A stretch of 64,000 nucleotides of DNA. It comes from Solea solea. Its lineage: Eukaryota > Chordata > Actinopteri > Pleuronectiformes > Soleidae. This document shows, in pieces, positions 52,702 to 63,179 of this stretch. Under the pieces are notes generated by a model, which worked only from the letters and a program-made list of their open reading frames with translations, had not been told where the DNA came from and made no database searches. The translations under genes were made by a program, and so were the position numbers. Where the stretch lies: positions 959,217 to 1,023,216 of the forward strand of contig NC_081152.1 in assembly GCF_958295425.1 (NCBI RefSeq). The letters run 5' to 3'. How positions within the stretch are numbered: position 1 is the first letter of the stretch; every line of letters starts with the position of its first letter.

Positions 52702-55700
52702 GTAACGTCACATTTAAACTCGACACATGTGTGTTTGACACGCTTTAGACGAGCTCAACACTTAGCACGGAAGCGTTAGCATAGCAGCCAAACACGCGCT
52801 AAAACACGCGCTAAAACACGCGCTAAAACACGCGCGGAGTCCGAGTTTTCATCCCGTCCTAAAGAGACACATGTCCAACTTCTGTTTTATTAGGACATGA
52901 CTTTATGTCACATACAGTTGGAGCAATTATACATATGGCAAAACAAAGAATAACAACATCAATAGAAAGAATAATAATAATACTAACTAACAATATAATA
53001 TTAATAACATACTAACTAACTAACTAATAGGTCAGTCCATCTAATATCTTCATGTTGCAGAATAAAGAGATAAATGTAGTAACGACCGTCTTCTTGAGTA
53101 CTTGGTCTTGATCTGCCAAGAATAAACTAAACCATAATCTATTCAGCACTTTTAAAAGGGATTGAACCCATCTTCTTAAATGTGAATATTTATCTGGTTT
53201 CTTTGCTTAAACTTCAATATCTAAATAGTGTTTATCATGATATTTTGCATGGCGATGTTATAGTACTTTGGAAAAACCAGGTTTCACATTCATATCATTT
53301 TTTTTAACTCGTAAACAAACTTTTTGTGGGTTTGCATAAAAAAATCAATTGACATTTCAGTCCACTATAATGCGTCAAGTGCTTACTCTCACTAGAGCTG
53401 TTTGAGTTTATCGCAATATATCATTTAGAAAAGGATTATAATAGCCTCACGTGGCTTAAATATTGTGATATTGTATCATGACAATATCATAATATGACTT
53501 AAATATCATGACTTAAAAATCCTGATAATATATTGTTATTATCGTGATATGGTATCACGACTGATAAATTGTGATAATATCTAACTGTAACTTAAATATT
53601 GTTATATCATACCGTGACTTAAATATCGTGATAATATTGTATTGTGACTTAAATATCGTGATACTATCGTATCGTGACTTAAATATCGTGATAATGTCGT
53701 AACGTGACTTAAATATCGTGATAATATCGTATTGTGACTTAAATATCGTGATAATGTCGTAACATGACTTAAATATCGTGAGAATATCATGTGACTTAAA
53801 TATTGTGACAATATCATATCATGACTTAAATATTGTGATAATATCATTTTGTGACTTAAATATTGTGATTTTAAATATCGTGATATCATATCATGACTTA
53901 AATATTGTGATTTAAATATTGTGATTTAAATATCATGATATCATATCATGACTTAAATATTGTGATAATATCATATCATGACTTAAATATCGTGATGATA
54001 TTGTGTTACATTTATACAGTCAAACACCGGTTACTCTGAGGTGGTGGTGGGAAATTGAATTCAGCTTCAGGCCCCATCAAGGCTTGGGCCGGCCCTGTGT
54101 TATATTTTAGTAACATTATTAATTGACAAAATAACAGGAGTGTGTGTGTGTGTGCGCGTGTGTGCGCGTGTGCATGTCAGTGTCAGAAACACACAGGTGG
54201 TAACAAAACCACATCTGTGTGTGTGTGTGTGTGTGTGTGTGCTGGTTGTTGTTGTGTAAACATGGTTTTAGGAGCACAGCCAGGCTCATATTCACCAGTG
54301 TGTGATTAGTTTGGCAGCGATGGATGTTTTTCCTGTATTTTCGTTTATTTGCTAAACTGAGAGACAAAGATAATGAAAGCGATAGAGACAGAGAAACAGT
54401 TTTGTTGTGGTAAATGTCCCGGCACAGCTGCTCCAGTGTTTGCTTATAATGACTGTTTATCGGCTCCACTTCCAAAAATCCACTTGGCAGAAGAAAGAGT
54501 GGATGGAGCGGAGTTTAATAATCCACTCGACACAGTGGCAGAAGGCTAAAGTTTGTTCTTTTATAAATATGATGAACTGCCTCATTCTGTTCTACTGGTT
54601 ACACTGGGAGCTGCCATGTCATCTTCTTTATGATTCTAACTCGTGTTAATGGATTCATTAAAAAGTTGTTTGGTGGTTTGAGCAGTCTATGTTTTATGAT
54701 CATGATGATCACTTTTTCATTTGATGTATAATAGTTTTGTTTTTGTGTCAGATTTTAGGAGTAAAAGTTGAACTCTTTGTCGTCTGTGTTTTGAGATGTT
54801 TACATTTTCATCCTCAGGATCCAGAAGAACTTTATGAAACCCTAATTCTTCACTTTTGTCTGTGACGGCGTTCAGGTGGGAACTGCAGCAGAGGAAAGTG
54901 AAGCGACGGAGAGGTTCAGTTCACACCCGGACCCGACTGTGAGGCAGCTTTTCATGGCCGACAGAGTGATGAACCCGTTGCTCGGAGCACAGAAGGGAAT
55001 AAAGTACAGCTGCTGGTCTCCGTTAGGTTGTGACTCCAGCGGACGTTGTTTACTCGCGTGTCTCACGCTCGACCACAGACTCACCGTTCACCACAGCCTC
55101 AAGCGTCTGGAGTGGAGCACGCTCGTCGACTTGACAGAAAAGTACAACGAGAGGCTGAGGGAGCGAGGCTACGCCAAGAAAGACGAGGAGGAGGCGGCGC
55201 CGGCGAGCTTACAGGACTTTGAGGAGCTGCAGCGGCGTTATCGCATGCAAACGCCCATGAGGATGGAGTGGTCCAGTATTTACATGGTCAAACAGGTGCA
55301 GGACAACAACCTGTGCAAAGACGTGGAGATGGTCTTCCTGGCTGTCCTCATGGAGAACGGTGACCTCGTCTTGTGGAAGTTTGAGTTGCCGTTTGTGGAC
55401 GGAGCGGACGCCGCGCTCTATGACGTCATCGAGTCGGGCATGACTCGACCCAAGGACTTGGCGTGGTGGGAGTACGACAACGCGGAGCGGCGAATGAGCG
55501 GCCTGATCGTGGGCAGCGAGGTGGGACCTGTGAAGATCATGCCGGTCAGTCTGTCGGGGGTCAAAGGTTACTTCACCCTGCGACACCCGGTCATCATGTG
55601 GAAGGAGTGCGACTTTAATGTGTCTTTATCGTGTGTTTATCGTGACTTTAATGTGTCTTTATCGTGTGTTTATCGTGACTTTATCGCGTCTTTATCGTGT

Positions 55701-56407
55701 GTTTATCGTGACTTTAATGTGTGTTTATCGTGACTTTATCGCGTTTTTATCACGTGTTTATCGTGACTTTATCACGTCTTTATCGTGACTTTAATGTGTC
55801 TTTATCGCGTGTTTATTGTGACTTTATCACGTCTTTATCGTGACTTTAATGTGTTTTCATCACGTGTTTATCGTGACTTTAATGTGTCTTTATCGTGACT
55901 TTAATGTGTGTTTATCGTGACTTTAATGTGTCTTTATTGTGTTAATCGCGACTTTATCGTGTGTTTATCGTGTCTTCATCGTGTGTTTATCGTGTCTTTA
56001 TTGTGTGTTTATCGTGTCTTTATTGTGTGTTTATCGTGTCTTCATCGTGTGTTTATCGTGACTTTAATGTGTGTTTATCGTGACTTTAATGTGTCTTTAT
56101 CGTGTGTTTATCGCGACTTTATCGTGTGTTTATCGTGTCTTTATCGTGTGTTTATCGTGTGTTTATCGCGACTTTATCGTGTGTTTATCGTGTCTTCATC
56201 GTGTGTTTATCGTGACTTTAATGTGTCTTTCTCGTGTCTCAGGTTCTCGTTGGCCACATCAAGAAGAAGAGGAATAAGCAGATCTTCTTGGAGCGCTGCA
56301 GCCTGTGTCAGGCAGCGCTGCCGTACACTGACCACAAACAAGCTGCGTGTCCCAACGGTCACATGTGGCTCAGGTATGAAGATTAATCCAGATTAGAGTT
56401 GATTTAT

Positions 56408-56439
<32 letters not shown>

Positions 56440-56741
56440 CAATGTAACCCATCCTTATTTCACAGCAGTAAAAGACGGTACTAACCCCTCGCCAGTTTAC
56501 GTGCTCCAAAGACGTGTGGACGTCCCCTGAATGTGTTGTGTCCTCACAGGAAGTGCAGGTCCAGACATGAGGGCGGAGTCTGACAGCGGGGACATGAAGT
56601 GAATGTTAACGTTGACTGTCTTCACTGACGCTTTATTTGTCTTCACAGAGCAGTAATCAAACCTCCCACCTCTTGATATTTACCCATGCGGCGCTCTCAT
56701 CCTCTCATAAATATTATCTGTCAAACACACACACGCATACA

Positions 56742-56773
<32 letters not shown>

Positions 56774-56881
56774 TACTCACTCTTCGTCTTGCTGCAGCTG
56801 CATGTGGAGCCTCCAGTGGCCAGAGAGGGAAGAACGTGTGGCCCGTCACTTTTCACCTCTGCTGTTTCTGCTCTACTTTTA

Positions 56882-56918
<37 letters not shown>

Positions 56919-59900
56919 ACTCACTCTCTCTCTCTCTGTCTCTCTCTCTCTCCTGCAGGTGTGTGTTGTCATACCAGTCGTGCCAGACGCTGACGTTCAG
57001 ACGCTGCCTCCTGCTGGATGGTGTTGCGAGGCTGCCAAGCCCGGAGGGTAAGCGTCATTTCACTTTCTCTCACAGTCACACGCACTCTCTCCATCAGCCG
57101 TCTTCTCCTCCCGTCCCCTCCACCGTCGTCTCCTCCCGTCCCCTTCACCGTCGTCTCCTCCCGTCCCCTTCACCGTCGTCTCCTCCCGTCCCCTTCACCG
57201 TCGTCTCCTCCCGTCCCCTTCAGCGTCCTCTGACTCGTCCTTCAGGCCGCACATCGGCTGAGAACTGAAAACGTTGACAAAGATTTCAGATTATTGATAA
57301 TTACAGGACGTTTGTGTTGAAATGATGAGTTTTTTTGTGTTTATTTGAAAGAAGAACGTTCAGTCTAATCGTTCTTGGTTGATTGCGTACGATTTGCCAC
57401 CATTTTGAATAAAAGTCAGGTTTAAAGTTTCCATCGTGGCCTTTAATGTTGAGCACTGATGCTGAAAATATAACTGAAATAAAAACGAGAGTCTTAACTT
57501 CAGTAACTAGTTCATAATAATAATAGTAATAATAAATGTTGTGTCTTTTTATATTATATTATATAATATTTTCTTGATCTAATCGAGTCGTCGTTTTGGT
57601 TTTTAAAAAATATTGATCATTGTTTGTCAAAGCAGGAAATGATGATGTTCTCAAATGTCCACAAACTGAAATGATTGAGTTTGAATGATTTCTTTGTTTA
57701 AAGGAGCAAAGAAATCAGAAATATTCACATTTAAGAAGCTCCTGTTTTAATAATGAAAAACAGAAAATGGTTGATCATTGTTTCAGCTCTACTTCCAACA
57801 GTAAAAGTTGAACTCTTTGTCGTCTGTGTTTTGAGATGTTTACATTTTCATCCTCAGGATCCAGAAGAACTTTATGAAACCCTAATTCTTCACTTTTGTC
57901 TGTGACGGCGTTCAGGTGGGAACTGCAGCAGAGGAAAGTGAAGCGACGGAGAGGTTCAGTTCACACCCGGACCCGACTGTGAGGCAGCTTTTCATGGCCG
58001 ACAGAGTGATGAACCCGTTGCTCGGAGCACAGAAGGGAATAAAGTACAGCTGCTGGTCTCCGTTAGGTTGTGACTCCAGCGGACGTTGTTTACTCGCGTG
58101 TCTCACGCTCGACCACAGACTCACCGTTCACCACAGCCTCAAGCGTCTGGAGTGGAGCACGCTCGTCGACTTGACAGAAAAGTACAACGAGAGGCTGAGG
58201 GAGCGAGGCTACGCCAAGAAAGACGAGGAGGAGGCGGCGCCGGCGAGCTTACAGGACTTTGAGGAGCTGCAGCGGCGTTATCGCATGCAAACGCCCATGA
58301 GGATGGAGTGGTCCAGTATTTACATGGTCAAACAGGTGCAGGACAACAACCTGTGCAAAGACGTGGAGATGGTCTTCCTGGCTGTCCTCATGGAGAACGG
58401 TGACCTCGTCTTGTGGAAGTTTGAGTTGCCGTTTGTGGACGGAGCGGACGCCGCGCTCTATGACGTCATCGAGTCGGGCATGACTCGACCCAAGGACTTG
58501 GCGTGGTGGGAGTACGACAACGCGGAGCGGCGAATGAGCGGCCTGATCGTGGGCAGCGAGGTGGGACCTGTGAAGATCATGCCGGTCAGTCTGTCGGGGG
58601 TCAAAGGTTACTTCACCCTGCGACACCCGGTCATCATGTGGAAGGAGTGCGACGAGATCGCGGCGGAAAACATCAGGTGTGTTCAGATGGTTCACCCCAT
58701 CCACAAGTCCAACTGCAGCCTCATCGTCGCCTCCCGCGGATGTTACGTGTTCTGGTGTCTGCTGGTGATTTCTCCCGCTGGACTCGACGTACACAACTCT
58801 CACGTGGCCGGGCTTCACTCGCTGCCCGTGGTCTCGCTGGCGGTCAGTCAGCACGGCACCGCGCTGTACACGTGCTCCGTGGACGGAGGCATAAAGAAGC
58901 TGACGCCGACGTTCAGCAGCCAGTCTTTGACTTTCATACAAGAGGACACGCTGCAGATGGAAGAGCTGGCAAACCGAAGGATCCACGGGCTCGCCGTCAG
59001 CCACAACGGAGCGTACGTCGCCGTGGTCAGCACACAGGGTATAACGGACAGGCTCCACCCACTCAGCAGGACGTACCAGGTTCACTTTGTCACGCTGAAA
59101 ACTCCACAAACGGCCGCGGCGCTGCTGCTCAATTCTCCCTCACACAACTTGTACAAAATGGCCGACCTGCTTGACATTGTGAGGTGGCACGTTTTAAAAA
59201 ACAAGAGGATCCCAGAGTTTCTGCAGGAGGAGCTCGACCGAAGGATCCAGGAAGTCAACGTGCCATATTTGTGGCGCCTCAAGCTGTTTTTGGTGCGCGT
59301 GCTTTACCAGTCACTGCAGACTCCGCCCACGAGTAACCTGTGGAAACCCAGTCAGGGCGGAAGCAAGGTGTTTGTGAGGGACACGGAGGACAGGGGGGAC
59401 AACAGAGACGCTGCGCAGGAGCACGGTGAGTCTGTGGGAGTCAAACAGGAGAAGGAGACTCACAAGGAGCGATTAGAGGAGGTGCAGGCTTGGATCAGTA
59501 CTGTGGAGACGCACCTGATGAGAGAGAACATAAAGAAGGTGCTGGGCGTGGTCTACCTCAACACCTGGAAGAGCAACCAGATCAACATACCCATCTGTGA
59601 GCTGGTGGACTACATCGAGCAAGACACCACCGACAGAGATGTAGAGGTAAATGACCTGTCACTCATCATCAGACCTGATCAACCACCTGATCACAGTCAT
59701 GTCATGAACAATCTGTGAGGGGGAAAATCTTAATCTTCTTATTTTACAAAAGTAAAATTCTGGTTTCATAAACACAACAAACAAAGTCTTTGTGATTCAT
59801 TGATTTTTCAGCCTTTAAATGTGAACATTTTCTGGTTTCTTTGCTTCATTAAACAAAGAATCATGTGTTTTTGTGGGTTATGCTTTTATGCAGGTTAGGA

Positions 59901-61457
59901 TCAAATAAAGTAAAATGAGTACATCATTTGGACACTCATTTGAAGGCAATCAATATTATTCTGTACTGTCTTCATCTTGTGTTTATCACGTCTTTGTCGT
60001 GTCTTTATCTTGTGTTTGTCATGTCTTTATCGCGACTTTATCACGTCTTCATCGTGTGTTTGTCATGTCTTTATCGCGACTTTATCACGTCTTCATCGTG
60101 TGTTTGTCATGTCTTTGTCGTGTCTTTATCACGTCTTCATCGTGTGTTTGTCATGTCTTTGTCGTGTCTTTATCTTGTGTTTGTCATGTCTTTATCGCGA
60201 CTTTATCACGTCTTTATCTTGTGTTTGTCATGTCTTTATCGCGACTTTATCACGTCTTCATCGTGTGTTTGTCATGTCTTTATCGCGACTTTATCACGTC
60301 TTCATCGTGTGTTTGTCATGTCTTTGTCGTGTCTTTATCTTGTGTTTGTCATGTCTTTATCGTGACTTTATCACGTCTTCATCGTGTGTTTGTCATGTCT
60401 TTATCGTGTGTTTATCGCGTCTTTATCGCATCTTTATCGTGACTTTATCACGTCTTCATCGTGTGTTTGTCGTGTCTTTATCGCGTCTTCATCTTGTGTT
60501 TGTCATGTCTTTATCGTGTGTTTATCGCGTCTTTATCGCATCTTTATCGTGTGTTTATCGTGACTTTATCACGTCTTTATCGTGTGTTTATCGTTACTTT
60601 AATTTGTCTTTATCGTGTGTTTATCGTGACTTTAATGTGTGTTTATTGTGTGTTTATCGTGACTTTAATGTGTCTTTATCGTGTGTTTATCGTGACTTTA
60701 ATGTGTCTTTATCGTGTGTTTATCGTGACTTTATCGCGTCTTTATCGTGTGTTTATCGTGACTTTAATGTGTGTTTATCGTGACTTTATCGCGTTTTTAT
60801 CACGTGTTTATCGTGACTTTATCACGTCTTTATCGTGACTTTAATGTGTCTTTATCGCGTGTTTATTGTGACTTTATCACGTCTTTATCGTGACTTTAAT
60901 GTGTTTTCATCACGTGTTTATCGTGACTTTAATGTGTCTTTATCGTGACTTTAATGTGTGTTTATCGTGACTTTAATGTGTCTTTATTGTGTTAATCGCG
61001 ACTTTATCGTGTGTTTATCGTGTCTTCATCGTGTGTTTATCGTGTCTTTATTGTGTGTTTATCGTGTCTTTATTGTGTGTTTATCGTGTCTTCATCGTGT
61101 GTTTATCGTGACTTTAATGTGTGTTTATCGTGACTTTAATGTGTCTTTATCGTGTGTTTATCGCGACTTTATCGTGTGTTTATCGTGTCTTTATCGTGTG
61201 TTTATCGTGTGTTTATCGCGACTTTATCGTGTGTTTATCGTGTCTTCATCGTGTGTTTATCGTGACTTTAATGTGTCTTTCTCGTGTCTCAGGTTCTCGT
61301 TGGCCACATCAAGAAGAAGAGGAATAAGCAGATCTTCTTGGAGCGCTGCAGCCTGTGTCAGGCAGCGCTGCCGTACACTGACCACAAACAAGCTGCGTGT
61401 CCCAACGGTCACATGTGGCTCAGGTATGAAGATTAATCCAGATTAGAGTTGATTTAT

Positions 61458-61489
<32 letters not shown>

Positions 61490-61791
61490 CAATGTAACCC
61501 ATCCTTATTTCACAGCAGTAAAAGACGGTACTAACCCCTCGCCAGTTTACGTGCTCCAAAGACGTGTGGACGTCCCCTGAATGTGTTGTGTCCTCACAGG
61601 AAGTGCAGGTCCAGACATGAGGGCGGAGTCTGACAGCGGGGACATGAAGTGAATGTTAACGTTGACTGTCTTCACTGACGCTTTATTTGTCTTCACAGAG
61701 CAGTAATCAAACCTCCCACCTCTTGATATTTACCCATGCGGCGCTCTCATCCTCTCATAAATATTATCTGTCAAACACACACACGCATACA

Positions 61792-61823
<32 letters not shown>

Positions 61824-61931
61824 TACTCACTCTTCGTCTTGCTGCAGCTGCATGTGGAGCCTCCAGTGGCCAGAGAGGGAAGAACGTGTGGCCCGTCACT
61901 TTTCACCTCTGCTGTTTCTGCTCTACTTTTA

Positions 61932-61968
<37 letters not shown>

Positions 61969-63042
61969 ACTCACTCTCTCTCTCTCTGTCTCTCTCTCTC
62001 TCCTGCAGGTGTGTGTTGTCATACCAGTCGTGCCAGACGCTGACGTTCAGACGCTGCCTCCTGCTGGATGGTGTTGCGAGGCTGCCAAGCCCGGAGGGTA
62101 AGCGTCATTTCACTTTCTCTCACAGTCACACGCACTCTCTCCATCAGCCGTCTTCTCCTCCCGTCCCCTCCACCGTCGTCTCCTCCCGTCCCCTTCACCG
62201 TCGTCTCCTCCCGTCCCCTTCACCGTCGTCTCCTCCCGTCCCCTTCACCGTCGTCTCCTCCCGTCCCCTTCAGCGTCCTCTGACTCGTCCTTCAGGCCGC
62301 ACATCGGCTGAGAACTGAAAACGTTGACAAAGATTTCAGATTATTGATAATTACAGGACGTTTGTGTTGAAATGATGAGTTTTTTTGTGTTTATTTGAAA
62401 GAAGAACGTTCAGTCTAATCGTTCTTGGTTGATTGCGTACGATTTGCCACCATTTTGAATAAAAGTCAGGTTTAAAGTTTCCATCGTGGCCTTTAATGTT
62501 GAGCACTGATGCTGAAAATATAACTGAAATAAAAACGAGAGTCTTAACTTCAGTAACTAGTTCATAATAATAATAGTAATAATAAATGTTGTGTCTTTTT
62601 ATATTATATTATATAATATTTTCTTGATCTAATCGAGTCGTCGTTTTGGTTTTTAAAAAATATTGATCATTGTTTGTCAAAGCAGGAAATGATGATGTTC
62701 TCAAATGTCCACAAACTGAAATGATTGAGTTTGAATGATTTCTTTGTTTAAAGGAGCAAAGAAATCAGAAATATTCACATTTAAGAAGCTCCTGTTTTAA
62801 TAATGAAAAACAGAAAATGGTTGATCATTGTTTCAGCTCTACTTCCAACATTCATTGTTTTTAGTTTGACGACCCTAAATAAGTCAGTGTTTGAGTGTTC
62901 TTGTTATTTCTTAACCTCAGTGTTGGTGTGAGTTTGTTGACTAAAGATTTTTAAATCAAACATTGACGCTGTTTCAGATCCAGAGTGGGTGAAGAAGCTT
63001 CTTCAGGCTCCGTGTACGTTCTGTGACTCACCGATGATCTGA
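52393..63042 (+). CDS. gtf3c4: General transcription factor 3C subunit 4 (TFIIIC90), 5 coding exons
   Basis: Joined CDS 52393-52701, 57916-59646, 61293-61423, 62009-62097, 62978-63042 is 2325 bp (774 residues; human is about 822). Residues 1-103 include the VSGLQSLCWSQDHRVCV segment; 104-680 are the TFIIIC delta beta-propeller-like region (KYSCWSPLGCD, GRCLLACLT, MRMEWSSI, NSHVAGLHSLP); 681-774 form the C-terminal zinc-binding domain with C699/C702, C716/H720, C725/C732/C740 and C766/C769. The family product is a TFIIIC subunit that recognises class III promoters and bridges to TFIIIB and Pol III; the human protein is reported to acetylate histone H3. This model uses the second, complete copy of a tandem duplication and skips broken first-copy exons. 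The family identity is near certain; splicing through the duplicated region is inferred. Confidence 0.93.
53446..54003 (+). repeat. About 30-bp minisatellite in gtf3c4 intron 1
   Basis: Degenerate units near GTGACTTAAATATCGTGATAATATCGTATT, best preserved at 53640-53790, with shortened units toward the right. It shares the word ATCGTGACTT with the intron 2 array. Confidence 0.85.
54876..55733 (+). pseudogene. gtf3c4: Truncated first copy of gtf3c4 exon 2
   Basis: 54876-55613 appears identical to the first 738 bp of the complete exon (residues 104-349, up to KECD). At 55614 it runs directly into the 11-bp minisatellite, so the remaining 993 bp of the exon and its splice donor are missing. The frame continues through about 120 bp of minisatellite to a stop at 55731-55733. 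The intact acceptor could still capture exon 1, giving a product of about 388 residues with no zinc domain. Confidence 0.9.
55614..56238 (+). repeat. Short copy of the 11-bp minisatellite
   Basis: About 57 units, matching 60664-61288 at offset 5050. It directly follows the broken exon 2. Confidence 0.95.
56243..56373 (+). pseudogene. gtf3c4: Extra copy of gtf3c4 exon 3
   Basis: Same sequence and splice sites as 61293-61423, offset 5050 bp. It lies upstream of the complete exon 2, so inclusion would place zinc-domain sequence out of order. Confidence 0.9.
56959..57047 (+). pseudogene. gtf3c4: Extra copy of gtf3c4 exon 4
   Basis: Same sequence and splice sites as 62009-62097, offset 5050 bp. 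Splicing from its phase-1 donor to the phase-0 acceptor at 57916 would shift the frame, so it cannot extend the gtf3c4 protein. Confidence 0.9.
57110..57222 (+). repeat. 25-bp minisatellite, duplication unit 1
   Basis: Four to five units of a CTCCTCCCGTCCCCTTCACCGTCGT-type 25-mer in the intron after the exon 4 copy. The identical array recurs at 62160-62272 in unit 2. Confidence 0.85.
57570..57791. mobile_element. 5'-truncated MITE at the duplication edge
   Basis: Family interior plus the intact terminus GTTTCAGCTCTA. The duplication breakpoint (57800/57801) falls 9 bp beyond this terminus. The same fragment recurs at 62620-62841 in unit 2. Confidence 0.65.
57916..59646 (+). CDS. gtf3c4: gtf3c4 coding exon 2 (complete copy)
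   Basis: This 1731 bp exon (577 codons, phase 0 both sides) has acceptor GGCGTTCAG and donor GTAGAG|GTAAAT. It encodes residues 104-680, most of the propeller-like region and the helical linker (LLDIVRWHVLKNKRIPEFLQEELD; VETHLMRENIKKVLGVVYLNTW). The open frame runs to 59718, but homology ends at DRDVE, at the donor. Its first 738 bp are repeated at 54876-55613. Confidence 0.94.
59971..61288 (+). repeat. 11-bp minisatellite in gtf3c4 intron 2
   Basis: About 119 units of an 11-mer near TTTATCGTGTC, with variants TTTATCGTGAC, TTTAATGTGTC, TTTGTCATGTC, TTCATCGTGTG and TTTATCGCGAC. Its left half shows a higher-order pattern. Only one slip (a 9-mer in the GTTAATCGCG area) breaks the register. All three forward frames stay open because 11 is not a multiple of 3 and no unit makes a stop; the peptides (VFIVTLMCLYR-like) are a by-product. 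Confidence 0.95.
61293..61423 (+). CDS. gtf3c4: gtf3c4 coding exon 3 (zinc domain start)
   Basis: 131 bp encoding VLVGHIKKKRNKQ, then C699-x2-C702 and C716-x3-H720, ending HMWL plus two bases of R724 at CTCAG|GTATGA. The acceptor CTCAG directly follows the last units of the 11-bp minisatellite. An identical copy lies 5050 bp upstream. Confidence 0.92.
62009..62097 (+). CDS. gtf3c4: gtf3c4 coding exon 4
   Basis: 89 bp with acceptor CTCCTGCAG and donor GGAGG|GTAAGC. It encodes CVLSYQSCQTLTFRRC and LLLDGVARLPSPE (residues 724-753), the conserved Cys-rich centre of the zinc domain. An identical copy lies at 56959-57047. Confidence 0.92.
62160..62272 (+). repeat. 25-bp minisatellite, duplication unit 2
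   Basis: Copy of 57110-57222 at offset 5050, within gtf3c4 intron 4. Confidence 0.85.
62620..62841. mobile_element. 5'-truncated MITE, copy in duplication unit 2
   Basis: Same sequence as 57570-57791 at offset 5050, in gtf3c4 intron 4; its terminus is 9 bp inside the right edge of the duplication. Confidence 0.65.
62978..63042 (+). CDS. gtf3c4: gtf3c4 coding exon 5 (C-terminus)
   Basis: Acceptor CTGTTTCAG at 62969-62977. It completes D754 and encodes PEWVKKLLQAPCTFCDSPMI, ending at TGA (63040-63042). The final C-x2-C (C766, C769) is the last zinc-ligand pair and matches the family end CPFCDSP. It lies 128 bp beyond the right edge of the duplication and is single-copy. Confidence 0.92.
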
Positions 63043-63132
63043 GCGACCTCTGTGACCTTTAAGCTCCGCCTCTCTCTGTCACATGACTCTTCTTTTTTTT
63101 AATTTAATGTAATATGATTTTGTGTTGTTGTA

Positions 63133-63138
63133 AATAAA
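63133..63138 (+). other. gtf3c4 poly(A) signal
   Basis: AATAAA within GTAAATAAAAGTC, 91 bp after the gtf3c4 stop and followed by a GT-rich stretch (TCTTGTGTGG). It is the only well-placed signal in the short 3' UTR. Confidence 0.65.
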
Positions 63139-63179
63139 AGTCTTGTGTGGTTTACAAAGCATCGTTGTAGCTCTGAGTG

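Larger units (their letters stand above)
54761..57800 (+). repeat. Tandem duplication, unit 1 (3040 bp, internally deleted)
   Basis: Matches 57801-60840 only in part. 54761-55613 aligns at offset 3040 and 55611-57800 at offset 5050, so 2010 bp present in unit 2 are missing here. The deletion joint shares GAC. The left edge (GTAAAAGTTG) has no extended homology to the sequence before the unit 2 start. Confidence 0.93.
57801..62850 (+). repeat. Tandem duplication, unit 2 (5050 bp, complete)
   Basis: Begins GTAAAAGTTG directly after the end of unit 1 (CTTCCAACA) and ends with the same CTTCCAACA at 62842-62850. Contains the whole of exon 2, the full minisatellite, and exons 3 and 4. I found no mismatch to unit 1 in the parts I compared (exons, microsatellite lengths, intron tracts). 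Confidence 0.93.

Noticed and set aside
55614..56238. Idea that gtf3c4 unit 1 is a processed or retrocopied pseudogene
   Set aside because: Introns, splice sites and intronic repeats are kept, so it arose by DNA-level tandem duplication (or assembly), not by retroposition.
58249..59109. A 286-codon minus-strand open frame
   Set aside because: Antisense shadow of gtf3c4 exon 2, whose + frame matches TFIIIC90 throughout.
58503..59174. A 223-codon frame overlapping gtf3c4 exon 2 on the same strand
   Set aside because: Out-of-frame shadow in a GC-rich exon; no homology.
59915..60838. Overlapping open frames of 125-268 codons (VFIVCLSCLYR-like, membrane-protein look)
   Set aside because: They are the three frames of an 11-bp minisatellite in a gtf3c4 intron; hydrophobicity comes from the TTT, ATC and GTG words.
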